Numbered from the stretch's first letter, positions 1 to 10,112 are shown. The stretch is DNA of 64,000 bases from Orobanche coerulescens (GCA_033398695.1 CM065817.1:65088001-65152000); one strand, 5' to 3'. Notes: generated by a model not told the origin, from the letters alone. Program-made: numbers and translations.

Positions 1-201
1 TCGAGTTCGGTATCCAAAGGTAGTAGGCCTTCGTTACCGAATTTTCTCATGCACTACGCGAAAGATCCTGAAAGAAAAAACAAATAAATAAATAAAATTA
101 AATACACGAAAATAAGTAAATAAAAACGTTCAAACTAAGACTAGAAATACTGAAATCGATATTAGCAAAAATTTCAGTCCCCGGCAACGGCACCAAAAAC
201 T
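1..201 (-). mobile_element. Element C, 5' end of internal region
   Basis: AT-rich noncoding leader of a minus-strand LTR retrotransposon whose body lies beyond the left edge. It directly abuts the primer-binding site at 178-195 and the LTR beginning at 202. No ORF of note is seen. The lineage cannot be assigned from this leader; a tRNA-Asp type primer site is common in Athila/Tat-like and related non-autonomous plant elements. Confidence 0.7.
178..195 (-). promoter_or_regulatory. Primer-binding site of element C (tRNA-Asp type)
   Basis: The plus strand reads tccccggcaacggcacca, which matches the 3' end of plant tRNA-Asp (known sequence ending ..CGGCAACGGCGCCA) with one difference. The complement on the minus strand is therefore the minus-strand DNA primer site. 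It lies 6 bp from the LTR end, as expected. Confidence 0.85.
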
Positions 202-1204
202 TGTTGCGATATTTCTTAAATGCAAGTGCACGTTATCGTATACAAGTAATAAAGTGATGAGTGAATATCGTTCCCACGAGGACTGAATCACTAACTACCG
301 ATTTTTATGTATTCTAGTTTTATTTGAACAATCGAACTTTGGTTTCGCAATTAATTACTAAAAGAATTAATAAAAGACTAAACAGTAAAAACGATAGCTT
401 GAAGAAAGAGAATCAAATGATGAATAAGTCTAGGATTCTGAATCCACCTCGGTTTATCCGAATTTACTCTCGATTATCTGAAGTTAATGATTTTCCCAAT
501 TTATTGAAGGCGAATATTGCTAATATACTCTACCACCTCTCCCGAGGTCAATAGATTTTTCTAAAGGCGAATAACGCACTCTATCCCTAGGTGAATTAAT
601 TCGTCAATAGGCAAAAAACATAAAATCTCCAAAAGGCCACGTAGTTCCTATGAGTATATTGTAATATCCGCAATTTTCGATTTTCGGTAATTTTCTTTTT
701 TCGGCGAGAGTCCGTTTTGACGACTCGATTATGACCGTTTCATCGTTCTGAGAATAATTAATTCTACACTTTTTGACATCCGAGATCGTTTCGGTGTCGT
801 TTTGTTGAGTTCCGTGCTTTTTAGCGACTTTTCCGCACTTGAGTTCGATTCTTGCGAATCTCGTTCGAAACTGTTGTTTCGAGTTTCCTGTAAGTCCGTT
901 TAACTTTGTTAGACGTGTTGTGAACTTCAGTTTGGTCATTCGATCACGTATCGTGATTTCCGGGCGTTTTGGGCCATTTTGTAATTTCTTAAAAGTTACG
1001 GGTATCCGTATCTGTAATTGTTGTCTCGACCCGTATCTTGGTCGCGTATGATTAATTATTGCATTATGTTTTCATTTGAATTCGTTGATGTTGTCAGGAA
1101 CTTTTTCGTCGTGTTCGTTAAAATGCGTTTTGAAATCGAGTCGTCGAGCCACAGTGTCCAGAAACCTTTGGCCGGACGGTTGCGGGATGGCCGGACGATT
1201 GCGG

Positions 1205-1505
1205 GCACCGGTCGGACGGGTGCGGCGAACCGGCGTGGCGTACGCTTCGGCCGGAAGGCTGCGCGCGCTACCGGCAGTGTAGCGCACGCCTTATCAGTGC
1301 AGACGGTTAGTCACGGGGTTACGGAATCGGTTAGGCTCGGCGAGTAGCGCACGCTTCTTGTCGGGCCAGCTGCGTATGCTACGGCCGGCAGTGCACGCCT
1401 TCTGGCCGGAAGAGGCTGCGCTACTGGCGGCAGTCTAGTCGATGGGAGCCTTTGGATTGCGGCACAGGCGATAGCGCACGCTAGCTCGGCGACTAGCGCG
1501 CGCTA
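1205..1505. repeat. Degenerate CpG-rich palindrome array, A LTR U3
   Basis: Repeated gcgcacgc / gcgcgcgcta / ggccgg words lie in a GC-rich block that ends immediately before the TATA box at 1515. It is a decayed version of the clean arrays in elements E and G. The counterpart in the 3' LTR is split between 6840-7098 and 21413-21480. Confidence 0.7.
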
Positions 1506-1514
1506 GTCCAAAGA

Positions 1515-1522
1515 TATAAATA
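1515..1522 (+). promoter_or_regulatory. TATA box of element A LTR
   Basis: TATAAATA lies directly downstream of the GC-rich palindrome block and about 80 bp before the conserved Met-Leu-Phe-Asn-Asn leader sequence. The 3' LTR copy is at about 21488-21496. Confidence 0.75.
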
Positions 1523-1683
1523 TGACAGAGCAGTCACATTTCATCTCGTTTTTCATTTCCTACCTTTCTCTTCCGCGGCTGGAGACTTAGAGATCGAGGA
1601 TCCATGTTGTTTAACAACAAATCCATGAAGTTCTTGAGGTTATATCATCTATCAATCATCCGTTATCATCCTTTGATCCAGCG

Positions 1684-1700
1684 AATCAAGGTAGTCTTCC
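1684..1700 (+). promoter_or_regulatory. Candidate 5' splice site in LTR leader
   Basis: The sequence AATCAAG followed by GTAGTC at 1690/1691 fits a plant donor site. It lies about 170 bp downstream of the TATA box. Equivalent sites at the same relative place occur in B (26645/26646), E (12266/12267), G (minus strand, 34147/34148 and 41337/41338) and the copia LTR H (47896/47897). Function is inferred from position and conservation only. Confidence 0.5.
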
Positions 1701-2593
1701 TTAGAACCCTAATTTCGTGAATTTGGGGGTTTTTGCATTTTTGTCCGATTCGTTCCGTGTTGTTGATTAATTCATGATGGGTATGATTAATCTTGGTAGT
1801 ATTCTTGTGTTTAGCATCATTTAATCTATTGTTCTTCGTCGAATCGAAGTATATTTCTTGATTTCCTTCGAATCGACTTTTTGGGGGATTTGTTCTCGAT
1901 CTCGTTTTTCATCCGTTTTTAATGGATCGATTATGATTAAATGATGTTGTTAAACATATTCTATGGATTGTATATCCATATTTCAACTTGGAATTCTGTT
2001 TTCGTGTTTTGTCGGGACGAATCGTGTTCTTGGCCGTTTTGGGGGAAATCCTTGAACCTTCGTCATTTGTTCTTTAAATTCAACGGCTTTAAGTCGTGCT
2101 ATGGAATTCATTTTCATTGTTGTTATTGTCCTTCGTAGTTTATTACCGCGAGTTGGCGATCGGTGTAGTCGGCGGGTTCGTAGTCGGTTCGGGCCAACCT
2201 ACTTCGGTCGATTCTCCGCATTGTGGTTGTTCGAGGCAAGTACCTTGTTCATACAATTCTTGTTTTATGGATACGATAGTTAGTAATCGTCTAAATGTGG
2301 TTGTTTGGTCGTTTGAATGGAACTTTCAAAAGATGCGGTTTAACCTTGTTAAAGGCTTGCTTTCAAAACGCGCGTGTTTTGTGAATAGTGTGGTTTGTGA
2401 ATAACTATGTGAATTCTATGGATATGTTTGGTGTTGATGTTGCACTTGGTATTGCGTGTGGACGTATATTATTTCATTTCGGTGTGTTGTGGATTGACGT
2501 GGTGTTTTGCTAAGTGTTTGATGTCTCAGGCGGGTGTTTGAATATCCTTGATGTGATATGTTATTTGTGTGAATGTGTGGATATGGTTGAAGG

Positions 2594-2739
2594 TCTACGG
2601 TGACACATGGCACGTGATCATGTGGTCAGGATGCAACAAGTGATTGATCCAACCGTGAGAGCCTGAGATAATCTACGGTGGCACATGGCATGTGATCATG
2701 TGGCCAGGATGCAACAAGCGATTGATCCAACCGTGAGAT
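2594..2739 (+). repeat. 78-bp tandem duplication in A LTR
   Basis: Two copies of a unit containing tctacggtg, gcaacaag and gattgatccaaccgtgag are seen with a 78-bp period (2594 and 2672). The 3' LTR carries the same duplication (about 22570-22715), so it predates insertion. Confidence 0.85.
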
Positions 2740-3600
2740 GTGTGTGATTTGTTTAGCTAGCCAGCTCGGGAGGGTCCTTTGAGGCCTCGGGCGGGATCAA
2801 TGGTATTACCCTGTTCCCAAGGCGATGCGCGTGCGCGATTATGTTTTGTTGATTTTTATGTCCGTCGAGGACACGTGATGTTGGGCTCGCCTGTGGTGTT
2901 ATCGGTTTTCTATTCGCGAAAACAAAACCTTTGGGGCGGTGACCCCTTTCGTCTTTTGGATTTTGAAAAGCGGGATTTGATAATCCTAAATTGTTTTCCA
3001 TTAAAACTCTCGATGGCATTTTAAACCGTTTTATCAATTGTTTTTCCCTTGATTTGTGATCTTTCGGTTTTGAAGTGTTTTACCCAAACTCATGCCTCGG
3101 GAAGTACTTTTCATTACGTTTGATTCTTTGAGGATTTCCTGGTTATTGATATTCGTGGAATGTGAATTGTATGGCTCGTATTTGCACTTTGTTCTTGCAC
3201 TAGCAAAACAGTGGAGTTTTGCTAACCCCCGAGTATTCGGGGGGTGGATGTCTATTTTTGCATTCAGGTTTTGGAGCATAGCACAGAGTCGGCACGAAGG
3301 ATGATGAAAGATGAGCGATACTAATCACGAGGATCCGTATGAGGTCATTGGTTTAGTTGTATTTTATTTCATTTGATATTCTTTCCCCGTTGTACGGGAG
3401 TGTGTTGTATTCGACCACTGCGTGGGCATGTATTGTAATTGAGTTGTATGTATTTATTGAAAGACCAAATCGGTCTACTGAGTCATTTTAGCCTTAAAGG
3501 CGTTGTTGAGTTGTTCGGTTTTGTTACCAGCCTGGTAGAACCTTGAGGAAAGGTTCTACGGCATGTAATATCCCTGAGCGGATTGGGGGTGTTACATAAA

Positions 3601-3612
3601 TGGTATCGGAGC
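3601..3612 (+). promoter_or_regulatory. Primer-binding site of element A (tRNA-iMet)
   Basis: TGGTATCGGAGC, five bases after the LTR end, complements the 3' end of initiator tRNA-Met apart from one base. This is the usual primer in chromoviruses and many Ty3/gypsy and copia elements. Confidence 0.9.
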
Positions 3613-6330
3613 TTAGGTTGTGGAAACCTAGGCTGTCGGGTTTAGTGGTGTCTGTTGAGTTTTTGTCTCGTCAGAATTTGTCTGACTGAGTCGTGTCGCG
3701 ACGCGTCGTCTGAGTTTGTTGTTCGTGATTAGTATCGTGGGGCGATCATCATCTTCGTGCGACCTGTGGTTGTAAGTCTCCCTTCTTTGTGTTGTGCCTC
3801 GTGCGACACGAGCTATTTTTATGATTATTTGATTAGTGACGGAATCCTCTTATGGATTTTGATTTCTTGATATGTGGTTATTTGACTCTCATATTTCGTT
3901 CATATGAGGAGTAGTGTTGCTGGATTGTGTATCTTGGACTGTAATTTTTTTTTTCCCGCTGCGTGAGTTCTTTCAAATGGCTTTCGGCCTTTTGCCAATT
4001 GAGTTTGATTTCAAAAACTGATTCCTTTAACCGAGTTTTTGGCGTTATTGCCTTGATCGTTTTGGCAAAATTCTTGTGACGGTACTTAGTATTTTGTAAA
4101 TGGCTTTTGTGAGTTTTTAAAATATTACCGTCATCGGCCTTTTTAACGTTGTAAATGGTTTTTAGCCTGGTGAGTTCCGGCACGGGACCCACAGCGCTAT
4201 AATGTTTTGCGTAATTACCTGAAGTTTTTGGGCATTCTAGCCCATTGAATTATCTTTGAAAACCTTGAGTATCTTAGAAAATTCAAATTCGAGACGTACT
4301 TTTAAAACGAATTATTTTCTTGCGGTGTTTTTAAGGTGCTTTCTAATGCCGCAATACATTTCAAAATTTTTCCAATTGAGGACCAAAAACATTTTGAGAT
4401 ATTCTCAAATGCAGTTGCTTAGACCCAAGGGTCGAATATTTTTGAAAGTTTTTCACTAAAAGAAAGGTGTCCTCATTTTTATTCAAACGCAAGATGATTT
4501 TCAAAGTCTCGAAAATGATGTTTGTTCAACTTTTTGTAAAATGATACTCAAGATCAACTGGTGTTTCCAAACTGTCTTCAAAAGGTGGTTTTCGTTTTAA
4601 AACCCATCATTTCCTGCTTGTGGTCGGAGAAGGTGTGTATGATGTTGGTATTGTTGTTAGGGTGTTAGCCCTCCGAATTGTGATTGAATTGGTGTGAACG
4701 TTGAGTCGTTCGCCACGCATATGTTTTTGTTGTCCCTTTGTGGGAGGTGTTATGACGATCTTTAATGTTGTCATTTCGTGGTGACTTGCGTGTTATCGCA
4801 CCTGTGTGAGCTGTTAAAGCTTGGGTTTGTACGTTTGTGTACATGTGTGATTGTTTCATGATGTTTGTAATTATGTGCTCGTTATTGTTCGGGCCGTTAA
4901 GGTTGCCGAACGATACCGTCGTTACTGTATTGTTTGTGTGTGTATTACTTTACGATGGAAATCGTTGTATATGATATGTGTTATGATTCTTTGTTGTGCT
5001 GAGTTGGCATCTCTGCTATGTTGTTTTGCGACGTTATGCCCCATTATATCTAGCATTTTGTATTTTCGGTATGCCGAGCCGAGACGTTTCAACCGTGATG
5101 TGCTGGGGCATGCACGTGTAAATTGTCCCTCTCGTCGGTAACACATTTCAAGTGCGGACTCGAGGGACACCGAATTCAGTTTTGCGAATTGGCTACCGAG
5201 ACTTTCGGAGTTCGCACTTCAGCACAGTTATCAGGATCGGCTCTAAGAGGCTTAGTGGATATTTTTCTGTCGGTTGCATTTTGTGTGGTTAACTTGTTTC
5301 CGTTGTTGTGAGCTGCGGGGACGACATTTCTTTTATAATAGGTCGGATATAATACCCGTATTATTTTTGGCTTCTGCATTTTCTCTTTCTCAATTCTATC
5401 GACTCGCTCGTGTTCGTTGTTACTTTCTGAACTTGTTCTGTATTTCGGTTTCATCGTCCGAACGAACTGTGATCTTGTTGTGGGTCGATCTGGTTATCGT
5501 TGTGACTTTTTCGAGTTCGGTTCGATTCTTGTGAACCTTGTTCGGGAGTGACATCATCTGGTTCTATTAGTTCTTTTATTCGAAGTGGATCGGATTTGGA
5601 ACTCTTGTGTTTTCGACTCTGTCGACTCGTTTATGTTCGTTGACATTTCTAGGCTTGTCCCGCCCCTTGCTTTTGTTGATCGAACGAGTGTGCTATTATT
5701 TCGGAACAACTCGTTTGTCGTTGTGACTTTTCAATCGCTATTCCTTTTCCAGTGGATCTTATGGGAATGCATGTCTTGTAGTTCTCACCAGATCGTCCTG
5801 GGAGTTGTTGTTTGAATTTTATTATCCTTCGTGTTTCGGACATGATTGTTCGATTTTTGTTGTCTCGATCGTTTGTTTGTTCGGTTTTGTTCTCGTTTCG
5901 TGATTGTTGAGCGTTCAGGCTCCTTCCTAATTCCCTTAAGTTCGGGAAGTTAGTCTCGTTTTCAATCTTCCAACCCTTGGGCGGTGGAATTCCGTATTTG
6001 TTCAGCGGTTGGCTCGCGTTTTGATTGATGTACCGTTGGGTTGGTCAATCCTATTGATTTTCGTTCGTTGTGTTTTGTGATTGTCCGGATAATCGACTCG
6101 ATTGTATTGTCTGTTTGATGACGCTTGTCACTTGTTGATTTTATTATGTTTCTACCGGTGGCGTTGTATTGGTCACCGTGGGGCGTGTTTTCACGCCGTA
6201 TGTCTCTTTACGTTGCTTGTGGCATTCCGTCGTTGGCGCGAGTTTCGGTTTTTGTGTATCTCGTTGAGTGTTTTCTGGCGGTATGTTTCTCCTCCCTACT
6301 TATTTAAAGTTTCGGGACGAAACTTCTTTT
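3613..6330 (+). mobile_element. Element A internal region, no intact coding sequence
   Basis: 2.7 kb of T-rich sequence without any long frame. A relic of a gag zinc knuckle is present (separate entry). The stretch 4600-6343 is similar to the interior of element B (24470-25771), so the two belong to one family. No protease, reverse transcriptase or integrase motif is seen. Confidence 0.8.
5123..5248 (+). pseudogene. Relic gag zinc-knuckle segment in element A
   Basis: The reading frame contains HFKCGLEGHRIQFC (5144-5185), i.e. the CX2CX4HX4C knuckle with its first cysteine replaced by histidine. It resembles the knuckle of element G (CFNCGLQGHRNRQC). A retroviral-type knuckle packages element RNA in the Gag shell. 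Here there is no flanking gag frame, so this is only a fossil. It shows that the A family derives from a gag-bearing chromovirus-like ancestor. Confidence 0.6.
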
Positions 6331-6343
6331 AAGGAGGGTAGAA
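6331..6343 (+). promoter_or_regulatory. Polypurine tract of element A
   Basis: AAGGAGGGTAGAA directly precedes the 3' LTR at 6344 and follows ttcgggacgaaac. It is the site of plus-strand DNA priming. The same arrangement is seen in B, E and (on the minus strand) G. Confidence 0.85.
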
Positions 6344-7328
6344 TGTAATATCCGCAATTTTCGATTTTCGGTAATTTTCTTTTTTCGGCGAGAGTCCGTT
6401 TTGACGACTCGATTATGACCATTTTATCGTTCTGAGAATAATTAATTCTACACTTTTTGACATCCGAGATCGTTTCGGTGTCGTTTTGTTGAGTTCCGTG
6501 CTTTTTAGCGACTTTTCCGCACTTGAGTTCGATTCTTGCGAATCTCATTCAAAGCTTGTTTGAGTTTCTGTAAGTCCGTTTAACTTTGTTAGACGTGTTG
6601 TGAACCGGTTTGGTAATTCGATCATGTATCGTGATTTAGGGCGTTTTGGGCCATTTTGTAATTTCTTAAAAGTTACGGGTATCCGTATACGTAATTGTTG
6701 TCTCGACCGTATCTTGGTCGCGTATGATTAATTATTGCATTATGTTTTCATTTGAATTCGTTGATGTTGTCCGTGAACTTTTTCGTGTTCGTTAAAATGC
6801 GTTTTGAAATCGAGTCGTCGAGCCACAGTGTTCGAGCAACGGCGGACGGTTGCGGGACTAGCCGGACGATTGCGGGCCTTTGGTCGGACGGGTGCGGCGA
6901 GAACCGGCGTAGCGTGCGCTCTGGCCGGAAGGTTGCCTTGCGCGCTACCGGCAGTGTAGCGCCGCTTCTCGGAGTGCAGACAGTGGAGTCCTGGGGTTCT
7001 AGAATCGATTAGGCTCGGCAGGTAGCGCACGCTACTGTCGGACGCTGCGTACGCTACGGCCGGCAGGTAACGCATGCTACGGCCGGAAGGCTGTGCAGTG
7101 TCACGGGGTTGGGTTTGAGCACTCGAAAGCTCCTCGGACCCGTGCGGCACTAGACTAGAATTGCCTCGATCTAGCTAGTAAGCCTAACTCACTCGGTTGC
7201 TAAGTGTGTAAGAAGGGGTTTAATACTTGGGAGTTGAGAGTAAAAGACTTCACTATTTCACAAACTTTACAAGTACACAAGAATGTTGAGTCTTTGAGGG
7301 TTGGTTGCAAATGAGCCTCCCCCTCACC

Positions 7329-7336
7329 TATTTATA
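7329..7336 (-). promoter_or_regulatory. TATA box of element D LTR
   Basis: TATAAATA on the minus strand. The same box is at about 10343-10350 in the 5' LTR, which is the copy that would drive the element. Confidence 0.75.
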
Positions 7337-7350
7337 CTACTCCTAAGAAC

Positions 7351-7364
7351 CTAGAACCTTCTAC
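7351..7364 (-). promoter_or_regulatory. Candidate heat-shock element upstream of D TATA box
   Basis: CTAGAACCTTCTAC matches the classical heat-shock consensus CTNGAANNTTCNAG at every specified base but the last. It sits 15 bp upstream of the TATA box, with further TTCTAGAA / TCTAGAA words within 200 bp. The 5' LTR holds the identical site (about 10365-10378). Heat induction is inferred, by analogy with known heat-responsive copia LTRs. Confidence 0.5.
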
Positions 7365-7770
7365 TCCACCTCCTCATTTGGAGGGTTCTAGACCTATCTA
7401 CAACATTACAATTCTAGAACCTAACTCTAGAATCATCCACACTTGTCTACAATATACAAGTCTTACAAATACATGTCTAGAGTATTCTACAAGTACAAGG
7501 CATACAATCATCTAGAATACTCTATATTATTCCAGCACTACATCCTTCTAGGAGTTTCCTAGAGGCTTCTCTTCCATTCCAGGCGCCCGGCCCGTCTTTG
7601 TCCGTCCCGGCCCGTATCGGCCCGTCCCGGCCCGTCTCGGCCCGTCTCGGCCCGACCATCTGGGCCCGTCTCTACAATGTTCCAGACTCTTCCCGAACCT
7701 CCTGGACCAAGCCGGTCTGCTTCTAGTTGCTTCCGGTCGAGTCTTTCCTGCTGAGAGGCTCCTCAGCTTT

Positions 7771-10032
7771 TCAATGTCTACTGCCCCCACAAGGCTTTTT
7801 CCGTCTAAGCCTATTATAGGGGGGGAGGGTCTCCCTCGCACCTCGCGCGCGCGCCCGCGCACGCCGGCCGCGCCCGGCATCCCACGCCGGCGTCCGGCCG
7901 CCCAGCTCGAGTCTTGTTCCCAGACTCGGCCTTGTCCCGTCGTGCCTTGTCCCACACGACTGCTGCTCGTCCGGCCTTGCCCGCGCCCCCTGCGCTGCCG
8001 GACAGTCCCGAACATGTCCAGTCCAGAATGCCCCTTGGGCGATCCGCTTCCCACAGCGGCGTCCGTGCTCCCACGGCTTACTCGCGTGATTCTCCGTCCG
8101 ATCACGCCGTCCTGAAGGCTGAATATCCCCATGCAGCCCGATGCCATCCATGGCGTCCTGCTCGTGCCGGTCCCTCGGCACCCTGTGCGACCGTCTGCGC
8201 ACACCTGTCTCGTTGTCGACTGTCGGCCGTGACATTCTCCCCCGCCCATTTCGTCGACGTCCTCGGCGACGTGGCGGCCCCTCGACGAACCGAACTGCTC
8301 CAAGGTGGTAACTCGGCTCCTCCTCAAGCTTCCTCACGTACTTGAGTGCCGACATGGCTTGTCTCGAAGGCTCTGTGATCAAGCGTATTTCCTGCATATT
8401 GGCTTGATCACACACGTACAGCGCCCTCTTATGCGGAACAACGCCAACATTATTCTTCCTCAGGAAGTCCATGCCCAGTATTATGTCTCGATCATACATG
8501 CTCGTCACCTTGAAGTGCACGCGCGGTTCCCACATGCCTATCTTTAGTCGCACCCCATTAGCGACTCCTGTAACCCGAACGGGTGGTGCATTATTCGACT
8601 TCATCCAGCCCCGTCCCTCGATGACCTGATGCCCCAACCTCTGTGCTTCAGCCTCGTCAATGTAGTTGTAATCGGCCCCTGTGTCGACCAACGCCTTGAC
8701 GGGTTTCCCATTGATCAGCCCCGTCGCATACAACAAGTTTCCCTCCAGCGGTGCTCCGTCCCGCGATGCCATCCCTATGGCTGAGTTCAACACCTGAAGC
8801 GCCATCGATGTCCCATCACCCTCGGCATCGTCCCGTGCCTTGGTGTACTCCATGGCGGCTACCCTCGGAAACTTCGAGCATTGCCTCGTCGAATGCTCCG
8901 TGCTCCAGCAAATCTCACATTTCTTCTTCTTCGGACACGCTGCTACGAGATGGTCTGCACTCCCGCACCCATGGAAAGTCCGAGCCCATCCTGACTGCTT
9001 GCCGTCCTTGGGCCTGGCCATCCTCGCGCCCCTATCCGTACCCTGGTACGACTTGTCCTGCGTACCAATGCCGTCCTCATCCCTCCTGGACTTCCGGCTC
9101 TCCCCGGCTGGTTTTAACTCGATCAGCCGCTCCGCTATCGCAATCGCCTCGGACACATTCTGTGCCTTGGCCCTCTGCACCTCTAACTTTGCCCACGGTT
9201 TTAGTCCATCCACGAACGCGATCAAAGCTTCCTGCTCACTAAGGATAGGCAACTCCAGCACGATCTCCTGGAACTCCTTCACATAGTCCTTGATCGCCTT
9301 GCTGTGTGTCAACTCCTTCAACCTAGCCCGGACCTCAAACTCAACATTCTCCGGGTAAAACTGCCGCTTGAACTCGGCCTTGAAATCCTCCCATGTCTCC
9401 ATCCGACATGTACCACGCGCGATCTCTGTTTCGCGCCTTCTCCACCATAACAGCGCCACATCTGCTAAGAAGAATGGAGCCGTCTGCAACTTGGTCGCAT
9501 CATCTGCTATCCACGATGCACCAAAGTAACGCTCCATGTTCCATAGGAAGTCGTCCACTTCCCTACCATTCCGCGATCCTTGAAATGAACACGGCCGGGG
9601 GATGTCGATTCGATGGGGTGCCGCACCCCGCTGGTCCCTACCGTGGGCCATCGCCCGCTCGTACAATGTTGTCCTTCCTTCGATGGTCTCGATCCTCCCT
9701 ACGATCTCCTCTCGAAAGGCTACGATCTTCGACCAAACCTCCTTCCTGACAGCTTCAAGGATCTCCTCACATAAGTCGCGTCGCAACGCGTTAAGGGTTC
9801 CCGTCACCCGATTCTCAAGCTCCACCAACGACTCGCTCATCTCCGTCACCTGGTCGGCCACTCTGCTCCATGCCTCGAGAGCATCTTCGTGTCTGCCCAT
9901 GGTTTCCTCCAGCCGAGCCACTCGGGCTTCCATGGCAACACCTCTTTCCACGGACTTGTCCCTAGACCCTTTTCTGGACTTGTCCTTCTCCTGGCCGGGT
10001 TGAACTTTGGTGACGCTGGACGTAGTCTCCAT
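7771..10032 (-). CDS. Gag-aspartic protease polyprotein of element D
   Basis: An uninterrupted 753-codon frame from ATG at 10032. Residues about 35-120 are helical and coiled-coil-like. The Retrotrans_gag domain lies at about 140-300 (WNMERYF, LLWWRRRE, QFYPENVEF). A degenerate knuckle (353-366) is followed by a perfect CX2CX4HX4C knuckle at 372-385. The retropepsin active site ALVDTGADYNYI has Asp450, and ILGMDFL at about 518-524 is the second protease signature. Gag forms the particle and the protease matures it. After residue about 595 the frame runs through the purine tract and 140-150 codons into the 3' LTR, so the natural C terminus is LTR-encoded or the tail is incidental. No polymerase follows. 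The ATG at 10032 is chosen because it lies just inside the leader; the frame is open further upstream but through the primer site. Confidence 0.85.
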   Translation of the reverse strand: METTSSVTKVQPGQEKDKSRKGSRDKSVERGVAMEARVARLEETMGRHEDALEAWSRVADQVTEMSESLVELENRVTGTLNALRRDLCEEILEAVRKEVWSKIVAFREEIVGRIETIEGRTTLYERAMAHGRDQRGAAPHRIDIPRPCSFQGSRNGREVDDFLWNMERYFGASWIADDATKLQTAPFFLADVALLWWRRRETEIARGTCRMETWEDFKAEFKRQFYPENVEFEVRARLKELTHSKAIKDYVKEFQEIVLELPILSEQEALIAFVDGLKPWAKLEVQRAKAQNVSEAIAIAERLIELKPAGESRKSRRDEDGIGTQDKSYQGTDRGARMARPKDGKQSGWARTFHGCGSADHLVAACPKKKKCEICWSTEHSTRQCSKFPRVAAMEYTKARDDAEGDGTSMALQVLNSAIGMASRDGAPLEGNLLYATGLINGKPVKALVDTGADYNYIDEAEAQRLGHQVIEGRGWMKSNNAPPVRVTGVANGVRLKIGMWEPRVHFKVTSMYDRDIILGMDFLRKNNVGVVPHKRALYVCDQANMQEIRLITEPSRQAMSALKYVRKLEEEPSYHLGAVRFVEGPPRRRGRRRNGRGRMSRPTVDNETGVRRRSHRVPRDRHEQDAMDGIGLHGDIQPSGRRDRTENHASKPWEHGRRCGKRIAQGAFWTGHVRDCPAAQGARARPDEQQSCGTRHDGTRPSLGTRLELGGRTPAWDAGRGRRARARARGARETLPPYNRLRRKKPCGGSRH
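8235..8248 (-). promoter_or_regulatory. Polypurine tract of element D
   Basis: On the minus strand TGGGCGGGGGAGAA abuts the 3' LTR start TGTCACGG. The tract lies within the open gag-protease frame. Confidence 0.85.
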
Positions 10033-10098
10033 CGGTCCTCCTTGCACAAAACCTCTCAGCAACGTCTCAATGCGGAAGCTCCGTGAACCACTAGCGTG

Positions 10099-10110
10099 TC
10101 TCTGATACCA
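10099..10110 (-). promoter_or_regulatory. Primer-binding site of element D (tRNA-iMet)
   Basis: On the minus strand TGGTATCAGAGA begins two bases after the 5' LTR end at 10113. It matches the initiator tRNA-Met primer site. Confidence 0.9.
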
Positions 10111-10112
10111 CT

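Larger units (their letters stand above)
660..3596 (+). repeat. Element A 5' LTR
   Basis: Starts TGTAATATCC and ends GTGTTACA. U3 contains degenerate TAGCGCACGCTA-type palindromes (about 1205-1505), followed by a TATA box (TATAAATA, 1515-1522), a pyrimidine-rich leader with a CCGCGGCT motif, a candidate 5' splice site at 1690/1691, and a tandem duplication at 2594-2739. The last 33 bp begin TGTAATATCC and end GTGTTACA, so they can pair at their ends as a small hairpin. The other copy of this LTR starts at 6344. Confidence 0.9.
7099..8234 (-). repeat. Element D 3' LTR
   Basis: Bounded by TGTCACGG and GTGACA. The U3 holds TATA (TATAAATA, complement of 7329-7336), a heat-shock-element match (7351-7364), many TCTAGA words (7345-7565) and a block of cggcccgtc repeats (7570-7680). 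The U5/R half contains a CG-dinucleotide run near 7845-7870. The gag-protease frame continues into this LTR. Confidence 0.9.

Noticed and set aside
1018..1347. Overlapping Arg/Gly-rich frames in the A LTR on both strands (also 6740-7150, 1072-1287)
   Set aside because: They arise from the GC-rich palindrome block and change with every variant of the repeat; no domain or conservation between LTR copies.
3601..3612. tRNA gene fragments at primer-binding sites (also 178-195, 10099-10110, 13748-13759, 40091-40104, 42751-42768)
   Set aside because: Each is 12-18 bp, complementary to a tRNA 3' end and placed at an LTR edge; no tRNA body follows.
7548..8345. Several long plus- and minus-strand frames in the D LTRs (also 10562-11280)
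   Set aside because: GC-rich LTR sequence lacks stops in many frames; only the frame continuous with gag-protease has recognisable domains.
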